Assembly: GCA_016508695.1 (NCBI GenBank)
Contig: VNKQ01000012.1
Span: 248,001-312,000, forward strand
From: Hyphodiscus hymeniophilus
Taxonomy: Eukaryota > Ascomycota > Leotiomycetes > Helotiales > Hyphodiscaceae
Length of the DNA stretch: 64,000 nucleotides
Direction: 5' to 3'
Shown here piece after piece: positions 22,130 through 32,720 of this stretch. The notes under the pieces were generated by a model, which ran no database searches, was not told the DNA's origin, and saw nothing but the letters and a program-made list of their open reading frames with translations. Numbering within the stretch: position 1 is the first letter of the stretch; every line of letters starts with the position of its first letter. Position numbers and translations under genes: made by a program.

Positions 22130-22679
22130 AATCTGCATTATTCAATTGCTCACTCTACAGACGCGCTTTGGACATTCGGACTCTAGGCATTCGGATCCAA
22201 GACGAGACATCATTCTATAAGTTATCGGCTTCAGCCTAACGATCTCATCATTTGAGTGATCTGGACTTTGAAAGTCTTTACTCGGAATCACTATTTCACA
22301 GTAAGCTATTTACCCAAATTGTTCACTATTCCTGAGTGATTCGGATACTGAACAGATCACTTCCTTGTCTCCAATAGTCTGGGCATTAGAACCCCATACC
22401 AGACAGCACCCGATTCATAGTTGGCCGCCCGTCAAAAGTGCTCCTTATTTGGTGCGGTTCGGAGTTCTCTCCTCCAGAACTTTTTGTTCATCCGAATCTC
22501 TTACTTTGTCTAAACGATCCGGATACTTCCAACTTATACCAGAACCCACTCGTGGATATTATTACAATCACTCAAGTCTTTTGAGCAAAGGATATTTCCA
22601 GTTCAAATCAAATGAGCCCCTTCGGATACGGCCTCAATCACTCGCTTCTCTGAACAATTAGGATACCCAGTCACGGGAG

Positions 22680-22693
22680 GTGTATATATACAC
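22680..22693 (+). promoter_or_regulatory. Palindromic TATA element upstream of the basic protein gene
   Basis: The 14-bp perfect palindrome GTGTATATATACAC lies 252 bp upstream of the ATG at 22945. It is a good TATA-box candidate because most genes in this window lack one; use as a promoter is inference. Confidence 0.4.
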
Positions 22694-22944
22694 GCATACT
22701 TCCCGGCGCAGCGCTATCTTCTTGCTCCAGAGCATCTTGATCACACTCGTTCAAACCCCGTACAAACACCACAGTTCACAGCTTTATCCCAATCACTCAG
22801 GGTTCTTGATCGATTAAGCACTGACAAAATTTCTACAGAGGCTATCCAGCCCCAAATATCAGGCGAACGTCAGTGAAGACCGCCTCTCTTAACAGCCCAA
22901 AATAACCCAAACGATTGTTCGCCTTCAATTCCTCGCCAACAAGA

Positions 22945-24105
22945 ATGGCTCACCCAGTTCGGCCGATGAATCGTTGTTCCCCTCCGCCCCCTATCTCGCC
23001 TACTCCTACTGCGCGAAAGCCCAAGACCGTCTCTAAGAAGGACCTAGGAGACATCATGATTGATTTCCACTCTCCCCTTGAGATGGACCTCAAGCCCATC
23101 AGACGAAGACTACCCAGCAGGTCACCTACTTTCGAGGTCTGTTAAGCCGTTATCCTAATCACTTACGAGTTTTGAGAGATTCGGCCTTTTCCATTTCCTG
23201 GATATTGTCTTCTCACTATCCGCAAATCCAATCGATTAGGGAGATGTCCAAACCACTCAAAAACTCTGAACGATTAGGATACTTTGTTCATCTACACTTT
23301 TGAATATAGCGCTGACGGATTGCAGCTTTCGTCCAGCGAAGGAGACGATTCTTCCGCTGAAGAAGACGTCCAAATATTCAATGCTCGCCTGTTTAGACGC
23401 AAGAACGCATTTGACAACCCCGACTGGCCAGAACCAGGCATGGATCCTGCACCACGCTACAAGATTCCCTCAATCGACATCGAGTACGTGCCCTCATACC
23501 CTTATCCTGCTTACCGCGGCCACTTCGACACCCTGGTCCCGATGTCCTTCTCCGCCTGCCCTCCAGAACCTCCTAAGATACGAGGCGGGAAAGCTAAGAA
23601 GGGTAAGGCCAAAAGGGGAGATGCATTGAAGGAAATCGCTACAGGAGCTTCAGCTTCTACGACAGGGGCGAAAGCAGGGAGAGGCCAGGGATTTGGGGTC
23701 AAATTCAGTTCCAAGAGATATTGTGAGGGGGTTGAAAATGAGCAGCCGATTGCCCCGGGTAGGAATGCGAATGGGGATGTGGAGGAGCCGGAGAGGGTGA
23801 GGCTTGAGTTTTGGGGGGATAGTATTTTAGGGCTTTCGGGTGTTAAGCAGAGTGTTACGTTGGTCGAGGATAGACGCTTGGCAGCTAGGCATGATGAGAA
23901 GATGGGAGAGGGGGATGTGGGCTGCAAGGAGAAGGATGGGGTCAAACATGGCGGTGTCGAGGGGAAGGGGAAGGGGAAGATGGTGGATAGAAGGAGAAAG
24001 TCGGGGCCGAAGAGACAGTATGTCTTCCAGAAGAGACGGCCGCAGAACCGGAAGAAAGAGGAAACGGAGGCGGTGGAGGTGAAGGATAAGAATGAGGAGA
24101 TCTAG
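22945..24105 (+). CDS. Basic, low-complexity protein of unknown function
   Basis: Two exons, 22945-23136 and 23326-24105, give 323 aa. The 189-bp intron is long for this window, has a weak donor (GTCTGT) and good acceptor (TTGCAG), and carries copies of the ATCCTAATC/GATTAGGAT repeat. An alternative pair (donor at 23121, acceptor ending at 23313) also keeps the frame. The protein has a Pro-rich start, a central segment with conserved-looking aromatics (PSYPYPAYRGHFDTLVPMSF), an acidic Ser/Glu patch, and a Lys/Arg/Gly-rich C-terminal half (KIRGGKAKKGKAKRG; KGKGKMVDRRRKSG) suggesting nuclear or nucleic-acid association. I do not recognise a family. It may be a lineage-specific gene. Confidence 0.6.
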
Positions 24106-25081
24106 GTCGGAGTTGGGGTTTGAAATTGAGTGTGGTTGGAGGTTTGGACAGTGTTGAGCTTTGAGTGCTGGATCGTTGAATTTCACTTGAGAGTCTGGAT
24201 GGGAATGAAGTCAACGTATTTAATTACGATTGCTGGATCGTTGACTTTGATCGAAGTATTGGAGAGACGAATGGGACGGTTATGCGCTGCTTTTCAATCG
24301 AAAGATTGTTCAATTCAGCCAAGGCATTAAAAGCTATAGTTGCGTGCAAAAGTGTTGATAATATTCCCTCCAGAAACGAATAAAAATATACTGGCTTTCA
24401 AGAATCCAAATAACTCAGACGCTTGGAGAGATTTTAATCGTGCGTTTTGAATCATGGCTTGGGCCCTTCAAAGACTTTGAGGGATTTGGGTGTGAGTTTG
24501 GGATAGTGAGGCGTGTAGATCAATTGTTTAATTTGAGGGGCTGCGGTACTGATTCTTGAGATATTCGAAAACAATAGACTGGACTCGCACAGAAACTTTC
24601 AACTAGGATATCCAAATCCTTATAATACCTCAGAAGTGGTTAAAAATTGAACAATCCTCCCCTTTTTGGGGTTCCCGCCTTGCTCATCTAAGCACGTGAT
24701 AAGCGTGAATAACTCGGAATTGTGCATGCACAACATCGGGAGATGACGCTTGGATGATGCATGGACAGGATTTGCGACTTTCTCCCCTCAGAAATCCTCT
24801 CAAAGAACCCATCCGCTCGCCCACCATACTCATAATCATCCATCACCACCACCTGTCGATATACGAGAACAACAAGCTCGACAGCTATCATCACATCGTG
24901 TCTTTCGCTTGCCTGCATCTTAATTGATTCAGGTGATTGACTCGGTGTCCACCTGCCCTAGCCTCTTATCACCAGGTCAGGTCCGCAGATTCCTCACGCG
25001 ACAACATCATCCCACGACGACCTTCATCTTCTAAAACTCCTTCTACCGACCTACACATCGAATCTCTAATGCCATCTCAAC
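24106..25081. other. Intergenic region upstream of MDM34
   Basis: About 980 bp. It is AT-rich in 24300-24660, and the 13-bp word GCTGGATCGTTGA occurs twice (24167 and 24232). The remainder is presumed 5' leader of MDM34, with an upstream ATG at 25069. No gene is supported. Confidence 0.5.
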
Positions 25082-25170
25082 ATGGCCTTCAATTTCAACT
25101 GGTCGCCGCTGACGGCGGACGCGGACTTTTACAAGAGAGCTCAGGAAATGCTCACAACCGCTCTCAATAA
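25069..25170 (+). promoter_or_regulatory. uORF overlapping the MDM34 start in another frame
   Basis: An ATG 13 bases upstream of the MDM34 ATG opens a 33-codon frame (MPSQHGLQFQ...) that runs past the main start and ends with TAA at 25170. If included in the mRNA it would reduce initiation at MDM34 or rely on leaky scanning. The context CTAATGC is weaker than the ACATGGC of the main start. Confidence 0.35.
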
Positions 25171-26992
25171 ATCACCAAAGCCTCCGATAATCGTCGATGA
25201 TATCTTGGTCAATGAGCTCAACCTAGGGAGTGTGCCTCCCGATTTGGAGATTTTAGAGATTGGGGATCTGGCAGAGGATAGATTTCGTGGAATATTCAAG
25301 ATGTGCTACACTGGGGATGCGTTTTTGACCCTCAAAACAAGAGTCCAAGTACGTCGCATACCCCTTTCTCAACTTCGTGCCTATCCGGAGGCCCGTTAGT
25401 GGACGTGCTGGCAGCGCGAAAGTTTTGCGCATTGTTATGCCGCGAAATGACTTCTCCACTTCCTTCCTATATTGTACCTATATCAAGAGCTAATATATCA
25501 ACAACAGGCAAACCCCTTGAACACCTATCTTTTCTCGAAGCCATCCTTTACCTCACCTCAGCCTCTTGCAGCGGCATCTGGCTTAACAATACCGCTCCAA
25601 ATAACCTTATCAGAGATCAAGCTCTCTGCCTTTATAATACTGGTATTCTCACTGCAAAAGGGACTCACCCTTGTCTTCCGAAATGATCCCCTTGAGTCCA
25701 TCAAAGTCTCATCCACATTCGACTCGATACCATTCGTGCGAGATTATTTACAGAAGGAAATTGAAATGCAGCTGAGGACATTAATGATGGACGAGTTACC
25801 AGCCATCATACACAAACTTTCCCTGCGTTTATGGTGTCCAGAATATAAAGCACAAGAAGACCAAGAAATCGCTGCTGCTGCAGAGAAGCCGGAAGAGGTA
25901 GCAATAGATCCTTTTGCAAGCCCACCTCAAGACGCAGTAGATTCTAGAGGGAATGTTGTGGATGCCAGCGAGATATCTTCATTGACTTTGGATGGAGGCT
26001 CGGAGATCCATTCCTTATTCTCACAGAAGAATCTCATTCGTCTAGCAACGCTGACGGATTCCCACCGGACTTTATCATTGTTCACACCATCCATTCGAGA
26101 TGCAGTCTTTAGAGCTTGGGCAGGACCATCAGAGAGGGGCGATTCACCAGGTTCATCAACACCAGCTACATTGGGGTTGATCCGCTCCCACTCAGCACTG
26201 GGGAGTTCAAGTACGACGTACACGTTTTCAAACAGGACCTCCGATGATGGACACGGAGTCATGTCTTCACGATCCTCTCAGATATCATTATCAAATGCGA
26301 CAACAGGCCTTCATCTTGGTGCTGGGCGACATTCACGCTCGCATGCCAACCGGAAGAAGAAGAATCGCGTTGTGAACTTACGAAAATCGAAAACAACCGA
26401 TGACATCGCATCTGAGTCTGGAGATAGCGAAACTTCTTCAGTTGCTCCTGCATCGGAGCCAGCCTTCCCAACCAGACCTATTCCCGAAGAACCAGAAGAC
26501 AACATTATCACGCCTCCCCATTCGCCGTCGGGCAAGGTCAGATTCAGGACATCGAGTATCGATCTTGGCGACAGCCCAAGGAAGCTGAAACCTTCGAGGC
26601 CAGCCAACCTGAGCTCTATGACCCTTCCTGAACCAGCATCCCTGGATTCAACCCCAACAATTCAGAAGGAGGACGCAGTAATTGTGCCTATATACTCTCG
26701 CAACCATCGACCAAGCTTATCAGCTTCTTCGTATCCTATGGAGAAGGCAAACAATACCACATCAGCGCCGCTCAACGCGTCAGTGCCGTATTTGGAACCA
26801 GCCCCTATGCTCTCTACCGATGGCGCCTCTGCAGCAGGTGGAATTTTAGAGCAAGCCTGGATCCTGAAGATGGCAGGCGAGATTGCAAGACGTGCTCATG
26901 ATGAGAAGACCGCGAGAGAAGGCTTTTGGTCGAGCCAATCACAGTCGGTGAGGGAAGATACACCTCCGCCGGCATATCAACCAAAGGCTTGA
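25082..26992 (+). CDS. MDM34: Mdm34, ERMES complex subunit
   Basis: Two exons, 25082-25348 and 25508-26992, give 583 aa across a 159-bp intron (GTACGT..CAACAG) that falls between TRVQ and ANPLNTY, as in other fungal MDM34 genes. The N-terminal SMP lipid-binding domain occupies residues 1 to about 195 (MAFNFNWSPL, FKMCYTGDAFLTL, PFVRDYLQKEIEMQLR). It is followed by a long Ser/Pro-rich disordered part with a basic patch (HANRKKKNRVVNLRK) and the conserved end LEQAWILKMAGEIARRAHDE. Mdm34 is the outer mitochondrial membrane partner of Mdm10, Mdm12 and Mmm1 in the ER-mitochondria encounter structure, which tethers the organelles and exchanges lipids. Length and motifs leave little doubt. Confidence 0.97.
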
Positions 26993-28235
26993 TGCCTTAT
27001 AAAATTGAAGCATCGTCCTTTGATTTCTTTTGTTGTATTAAAAAGCGGGCGTTTGGGTGCTGGGTAGAGAGACATGGACTCCCCTCTTGTTCTTCCTATA
27101 ATGTCGCTTGTTTGGCGTGTGGCGAATGCTTTGTTCGCGGCTCACATTCTTGCCTTCGAACCTACCCCTGGCATGGGTGGGTGGACTGGAAATCGGAAAG
27201 AAGGTCCGTGGTGTTGGATGGGTAGTAAGGACGGGCTCGGAGGAGACCCTGTACAAAAGGTATGCGGACTCAGGGCTTCGGGATATTGGTGATTATAGGC
27301 CAAGCCCAAGACCGAATACTGGTCATTATCTGGACTTAGACGACTTCCCTTTGTTTGTAAAGAGGTTGATACCAGCGCGGAGAAAGTGAGGGCCAATAAA
27401 GGCCCTAGATGGGACATTGAGAGCACTGTAAAATAATACTGCCTCATGACTGGCCTAGATTCGAACAAACAAGTTCTCCATCCCACTGGCAAAAGTTTGT
27501 TCCCAAGGAAGAGAGGAAGGCCACAACGTGAAGAACCTACATTTTGAATCCAAGTCCAGCTAAGCAAGTGCTTCAATCCACCAGAAACCTGCTTGCTAAT
27601 TCTAGCACACCCAGCATACTATCTTGACCTTATCCAAGCACAGTAGTAAAGCAAGAAGTTTTGCTGTAGTCTTGTTATCGTCACTTGTTCGGGCCTGATA
27701 TATTTTCACAATTTGTCCTCGGCTAGCAGGAATACGATCATCCTTATAAATTATCTACTGTACTTGGAATTGCGATCGACCTACCTGGCCAGACGTTTGG
27801 TGAGCAGATAAGAATTGGTTTGACGGTTGGCCAATGACAACCTTGTTCCCTTTTGGTGCTTATGTGTGGAATTAAGTCAGCCAATTGATTGACCACCAGA
27901 ACTGGCCTCAGATTTGTATTCAATGGGCTTAAAGGGACTCTGCTCCCCAAGCCCATCGTGCGACGTCGCGATGGTCGTCTTCATTTACGGTTGATTTACA
28001 CGTTTTGCCATGAGCCGCAAAAGTGGCACTACTGATGTTTCTTGTTAGACTCTCTCACTGTTTGAATCTCGACAGACGTTGACATTGATTCAACTGAAGT
28101 CGTCGTGATATCTGCGCAGTCTGTGGCCCCCATCTTTGCAGCCTGTCATCTCCACCAGACTCACCACAGCTGTCCCTGAGTACAGGGGAACCCTGAACTG
28201 AGTATCGGTAAATTGTGTACTTCACCATTCTCAAG
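26993..28235. other. Intergenic region, 1.2 kb
   Basis: Several overlapping frames of 60-140 codons occur on both strands but none begins with a convincing ATG plus splice structure or matches a family. The stretch is presumed to hold the MDM34 3' UTR and the promoter of the DUF7707 gene. Confidence 0.5.
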
Positions 28236-29044
28236 ATGATCGCAAACATTGCCCTTATAATCGCACTGTTCATTACCTCCACCCTTGCGCAAGGCACCCT
28301 TCTCAACTCCACCATCGACCCTACGACCGTCGATTACACAACACGCTCGCAATGGTGCACCTCAGAGCTCTCCGTCTGCAATCAACTCTGCAGCAACAAC
28401 CCCAATGCCAACACCTGCAACGATACAACCCTCTCCTTCTCCTGCCTTTGCAGCAACAACTCATCACCCGGCCTCCAATACTATACAGGTAGCATCGACA
28501 CGTTTATCTGCCAGCGAACGTTCGAGAATTGCCTTGTGGCTGCTGCGCAAAATGCGGGGTTGCAGAATATCTATACGAACAATGCGAATCAGAATTGTGG
28601 GGTTATTGTCTTGACGAAAAGTGCAACAACAAGCTCAAGTTCGAGTCCTACTTCTTCGAGTACGGCAGCGGCGAAGACCGCCTCGACGACTACAAAGTCG
28701 AGCGGTCTTACAACGGGCGCAAAAGCAGGGATTGGAGTTGGAGCTGCCTGTGGAGGGATCCTGGTCATTGCTGGTATAGCATACTTCGTATATCGCTCAA
28801 GGAAAAGCAAGAGAACAGAGGTAAGCACAAACGCTGTACCCGACGTCGCCGAACTTGGGACGGACACAGTGCCGGGGAGTTGAGTGCTGGGGCGCCTTTG
28901 ACCACGGAGGAAAAGGAGGAGTTGGACAGGAGAAGGAGGGCGGCAGAACTGGATGGTACGATGCTGGGCGAGCTTGGGGGTGGGGAGAGAGAGGAGTTGA
29001 ACGCTAGGAGGATGAATGGAAGGGACTTGTTCGAGATGGGTTGA
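28236..29044 (+). CDS. DUF7707-type secreted/membrane cysteine-rich protein, apparent frameshift
   Basis: The first frame (28236-28883, 215 aa) has a signal peptide (residues 1-19), nine cysteines (41-121) in the DUF7707 pattern (RSQWCTSELSVCNQLC, SFSCLCSNNSSPG, FICQRTFENC), a Ser/Thr-rich stalk (about 128-160) and a membrane helix (about 163-186) with a basic stop-transfer. It then ends early at VPGS. A second frame continues at once (28877-29044) with the sort of charged tail usual in such proteins (TTEEKEELDRRRRAAELDG). The switch falls in a four-G run at 28874-28877 and would need one more base, so a sequencing error or recent mutation is likely. A 59-bp intron (28821-28879, donor GTAAGC, poor acceptor) would also join the frames. 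The protein is probably cell-surface and possibly GPI-free; function is unknown. Confidence 0.7.
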
Positions 29045-29465
29045 TGGACGATCTGTGGAGTTGTTCACGAACCCCTTGGATGCTCAGGTCTGCTTTCCAC
29101 AGGACCTATCACTATAGCACTGGCTCGTAAGGCGACTCATCTCTGCCGAATGATTTTCAAATACCTCCAGGGATACCCGCTCATGTGATACATAGAGGGT
29201 AGCACAGTAGGAGTTATAGGACGGCATAAAAAAGCCTAAGCCGTTGCAGGATACATTATAAAGCCAGGTGTCCTAATTAGGAGACCGCAAGCTATTTTCA
29301 AAGACATGCAATGCCACACTTGACTGTCATGTTTATTCGTTTACAGGAAATGAGAGCTTCAACTTCGACAACGGTGGCAATGCGAGTTTAAGACACCGGG
29401 TATCCCATTTTGTCCCAAACTCCAACATGTCCCCGGACCTTCCATCCATTTCCAAATGCTAAATA
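29045..29465. other. Convergent intergenic region
   Basis: About 420 bp lie between the 3' ends of the DUF7707 gene and YAF9. No frame or clear element is seen; it presumably holds both 3' UTRs. Confidence 0.5.
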
Positions 29466-30272
29466 TCATACCTGACCCCGCATTTTGACCAACTCCTGTT
29501 CTTTCTCTCTAATTTCATTTTCCAGCTCTCTTTTCTGCTGCTCAACCTGGTTGTATGCCTCTCTCAATCGCTTAGTCTCCAAAATCTCCGTCTCCCTGGT
29601 AAAGGGTTGATCGGGCCTCGTACTCGTAGGCAGAGTAACCGTCCGTTCCCCCACGCTTCCCACCATGCCTCCCTTCATAATCCTCGTGCCCTTCCCCTTC
29701 CCCCCTTTGCTCCTATCCATCGGACTAGTCAAAAGATCATAGAAATTCTCATACGGCTCGTTAAAAACCATCTCCTCATATCCCCAAGCTTTGATCTCGC
29801 CTTTGCGCCGCATTTCTTCCTTTTCGGCTTCCGTGCCATAGGTATGCAAACGCAGCTGGTGGTACATCGTCTGTGGCTTCTCTAGGGACTCAGGGACGTA
29901 AAAGATTTTTATTGAGATTTCGAACTCGCCCCAGCCCGTTTCGTGGACTTCGAAGGTCTCGCCTGGCGCGATGTTCTCGATTGCTATGGGTGCTTGTTAG
30001 CAGCCGATCTGGGAGTCGGAAGAAGGGAGCATACTTCGCACATGGTTTGGGATACTCTCGTGGAGCTTGAACTGGACCTTCTTGCACCAATACGTGATAT
30101 CTGTATCATCCACCCCCTTCACGAACACGGTCCATGAGTGCGTGTGATCTGCAGAGACGCCTTCAGGTTTTGGATTTGTAACGGGGTCGAAGGGTCGAGC
30201 TGTTGTTCCATAGACGAAGGGTCGGAAGACCGAGACGCCTTTTATTCGTTTTTGGGTGTTGGGCGGTGCCAT
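29466..30272 (-). CDS. YAF9: YEATS-domain protein Yaf9
   Basis: Two exons, 30272-30035 and 29983-29466, with a 51-bp intron (GTATGC..CATAG, branch CTAAC), give 251 aa, close to other Yaf9 proteins. The YEATS domain fills residues 6 to about 135: KRIKGVSVFRPFVYG at the start, HTHSWTVFVKG, the KVQFKLHESIPNHVRTIE segment, ETGWGEFEISIKIFYV, and LRLHTYG. A coiled coil (KRLREAYNQVEQQKRELENEI) forms the C-terminus. Yaf9 is a subunit shared by the SWR1 remodeller and NuA4 acetyltransferase and reads acylated histone H3 lysines. It shares a 214-bp divergent promoter with COQ11. Confidence 0.96.
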
Positions 30273-30486
30273 GTCAAGGTGCGTTGGTTGACGCTTGAAG
30301 ATGAGGATAGAAATCGGATTGAACGTCGAAACCTTGAAGACACCCGCGCCGGACAATCCATGCCGAATGCAAGGCTGACAAGGCTAGAGGGGTCAGGATC
30401 CACATGGTCAATGCTTCTGTAGCTCGACATATTGACGACATCCTGAGCTTCGACAATTTACAGCTCCAACAACCATACGCAAAATC
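30273..30486. promoter_or_regulatory. 214-bp bidirectional promoter, YAF9 / COQ11
   Basis: The two start codons, at 30272 (minus) and 30487 (plus), face away from each other with only 214 bp between. Both leaders and core promoters must lie here. No TATA box is obvious. Confidence 0.55.
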
Positions 30487-31418
30487 ATGGCTGCAAAACG
30501 GATAGTTGTGTGCGGTGGAGGGGGATTCCTAGGTTCAAGAATATGCAAGTTTGCAGTTGCTCGAGGCTGGGATGTCACTTCAATCAAGTTCGTGCCTCAA
30601 GTCACTAATTATGTAGCGTCAGAACAGCAAAGGACTGATATTTCTTCTACAGTCGATCCGGAGAACCAGAATGGTCAACCATTACATCCTCCTCGACTCC
30701 GCCTCCCTGGGCCCACAAAGTGACTTGGGAACGCGCCGACATCCTCAAACCCTCAACCTACAGTCCCCTCCTCAAAAACGCAGACTATGTGGTCCATAGC
30801 ATGGGCATTCTACTAGAAGCAGACTACAAAGGCGTGATATCCGGCAAAGAATCGCCTATCTCCGGTTTGCAACGAGCATTCTCCTCTACAAAGGGCGGCT
30901 CGCAGAACCCACTCACCAAGAAACGAGAAGACGATTTAAAACCGCAGGAGAAGGATGGCCAATTGACATACGAGTTGATGAATAGGGATTCTGCGATCAC
31001 GCTGGCGAAAGAGGCGAATGCAGAGAGTGTAAAGGCTTTTGCGTATATTAGTGCGGCAGGAGGTGCACCTGTTCTGCCGAGACGGTATATTGAGACGAAG
31101 CGGGACGCGGAGAGTACGATTGCGAGTGAGTTTCCCAACATGAGGAGTGTGTTTATCCGGCCATCATTCTTGTATGATCCGTCGAGAGCATTTACGATGC
31201 CGTTGGCTGTGATGGTTGGTGCAGGCGCGGTGTTCAATAATGTTACGGGAGGAATATTTGGTGGCTTGATGGGAGCCGCCGGTGCAAAGCCTCTGAAGGC
31301 TGATTTGGTTGCTGAGGCTGTTGTAGAGGCATTGGGAGATGAGACTACAAAGGGCCCGGTTGAGATCAAGGAGATTGAGGAGTTGGCACAGAAAGGATGG
31401 AGAAAGGGTATGCTTTAA
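30487..31418 (+). CDS. COQ11: Coq11-like NAD(P)-binding mitochondrial protein
   Basis: Two exons, 30487-30587 and 30653-31418, with a 65-bp intron (GTTCGT..CTACAG, branch CACTAAT), give 288 aa. The N-terminal Rossmann motif is VVCGGGGFLGSRIC, typical of atypical short-chain dehydrogenases of the NDUFA9/Coq11 (YLR290C) group. Further family landmarks are VTWERADILKP, VVHSMGILLE, FAYISAAGG, the YIETKRDAE segment carrying the Y-x-x-x-K pair, and the RPSFLYD motif. Yeast Coq11 is a subunit of the coenzyme Q synthome on the mitochondrial inner membrane and modulates ubiquinone synthesis; the same role is presumed. The gene is convergent with SYF2, with 113 bp between the stop codons. Confidence 0.92.
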
Positions 31419-31531
31419 GGGACAAAAAAACGGGGTTATGGAGGAAAAGTGCCTCCGCGTCTTGGCTTTGCCCATGCATTGTATATTTTATTGTACAACC
31501 CAGCCCGCTTCATTGTTTAGAGGAGACCAAA

Positions 31532-32487
31532 TCAGATCATTGTTCCACGCTCGAAACTATCCCGAATCTCGGCGGTGTACTGGAGAAAGTTAGGTATATT
31601 CTATCAAAGTTCCAAAGAATCAAACATACCTTGTTGTAGAATCTGTTCAACTTGTTGTTGAAATTCTTGTTCTTCTCATTGATGAAGGTGACATCTCCAT
31701 CATCGGCATTTGCTCCCATCCTCTCTTTCCTCTTCTTCAGTCTCGCATCTTCCGCCTGCTGCAAGTCCTTCACCAATCGATCCACCGCCTCTTTTGGTGG
31801 CTTATGCTCTACAAAGCCCGTGGAATCAGCCGTACTGTAGAACGTCCCGTTCTTATCGACCGCAACCAACTCGCCATCATCAGTCTCCACGATTTCGAGT
31901 CCCCCAGAAGCAGCCGCCTTCTCAACAGCCTTCATTTTCTCCTTCTCATAACCTTCCATGTCCGTCGTCATATTTCGAATCTGCCGTTTGTAAACCTTCC
32001 TGCTATCCTGTCTGTAATCCTGGAAGGCCTGGTCATCTCTGTGCGCTTCTTTCTTCTTCAACCTCTTATCCCAACGCTCACTCTCCTCGATCGTCCAGTC
32101 CCAGGCTCGTTTGCGCTCAAAGTCCTCACCCTTTTCATCCGCTTCGGCCTTCATCAGATTGTGTTGCGCGATGTCACGCTTGCGGTTCAAAGACGTGAGG
32201 AGATTGGGGTCTGTGGCTAATCGTTGCGATTCGAGAGACGCTTCTTTCTCGTTTTTCTGAGATCCAGTTCGGGCGCGGGCTTGAAGCGCTTTGAAGCGTT
32301 CCATGCGCTCTTTTGCCTTGGTGGCTACATCTGAGGAAGAGCTGGAGGATTCCGCTTGGGGGTTTGAGGTGGATGGCTTAGACACTGCTGCCTCTTCCCG
32401 AGTTTGTGCCTCGATAGCAGGAGCTGGGGCTTCCTCTTTTGCCGTATCGGCTGTTGCGCGGGTCTTCCGTTTCTTTGCAGGAGGCAT
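31532..32487 (-). CDS. SYF2: Syf2, pre-mRNA splicing factor
   Basis: Two exons, 32487-31630 and 31579-31532, with a 50-bp intron (GTATGT..CTCCAG, branch CCTAAC), give 301 aa. The short last exon restores the conserved Syf2 end: RFYNKV is replaced after splicing by a YTAEIRDSFERGT tail. The N-terminus is an acidic/Ser-rich linker. The core contains ERMERFKALQARA, NRKRDIAQHNLMKAEADEKGEDFERKRAWDWTIEESERWD (here cited in parts), and RQIRNMTTDMEGYEK, all typical of Syf2/p29. Syf2 is a component of the Prp19-associated (NineTeen) complex and the activated spliceosome. It is divergent from the following gene with 233 bp between the start codons. Confidence 0.95.
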
Positions 32488-32720
32488 TATTTGGATGTTC
32501 GTTGTGTCGTCTTGTTGTGAAAATGTGGAAGTTCAAGGCTTCAAAATACAACGACGGCTATTACACGTGAGTCCATAGAGATTACGTAAGAATCGGGATG
32601 TACCTCTGTACAGTAGCTCCGCACTAGTCAACTTAGCCTCCAGACTACTCCGAATCTCCAGTCGACCTTCCCACATCAACAGCCTCAAATCGCGATGACA
32701 GACCCACCGAAGGCCATACC

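Larger units (their letters stand above)
21659..22944. other. Repeat-rich intergenic DNA upstream of the basic protein gene
   Basis: About 1.3 kb with many degenerate copies of a GATTCGGATA / GAACRATTAGGAT motif (for example 22652-22664), a five-copy 15-bp tandem repeat (22055-22129) and a palindromic TATA element (22680-22693). The frames present encode short repeats such as PLDIL and are not convincing genes. Confidence 0.5.
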
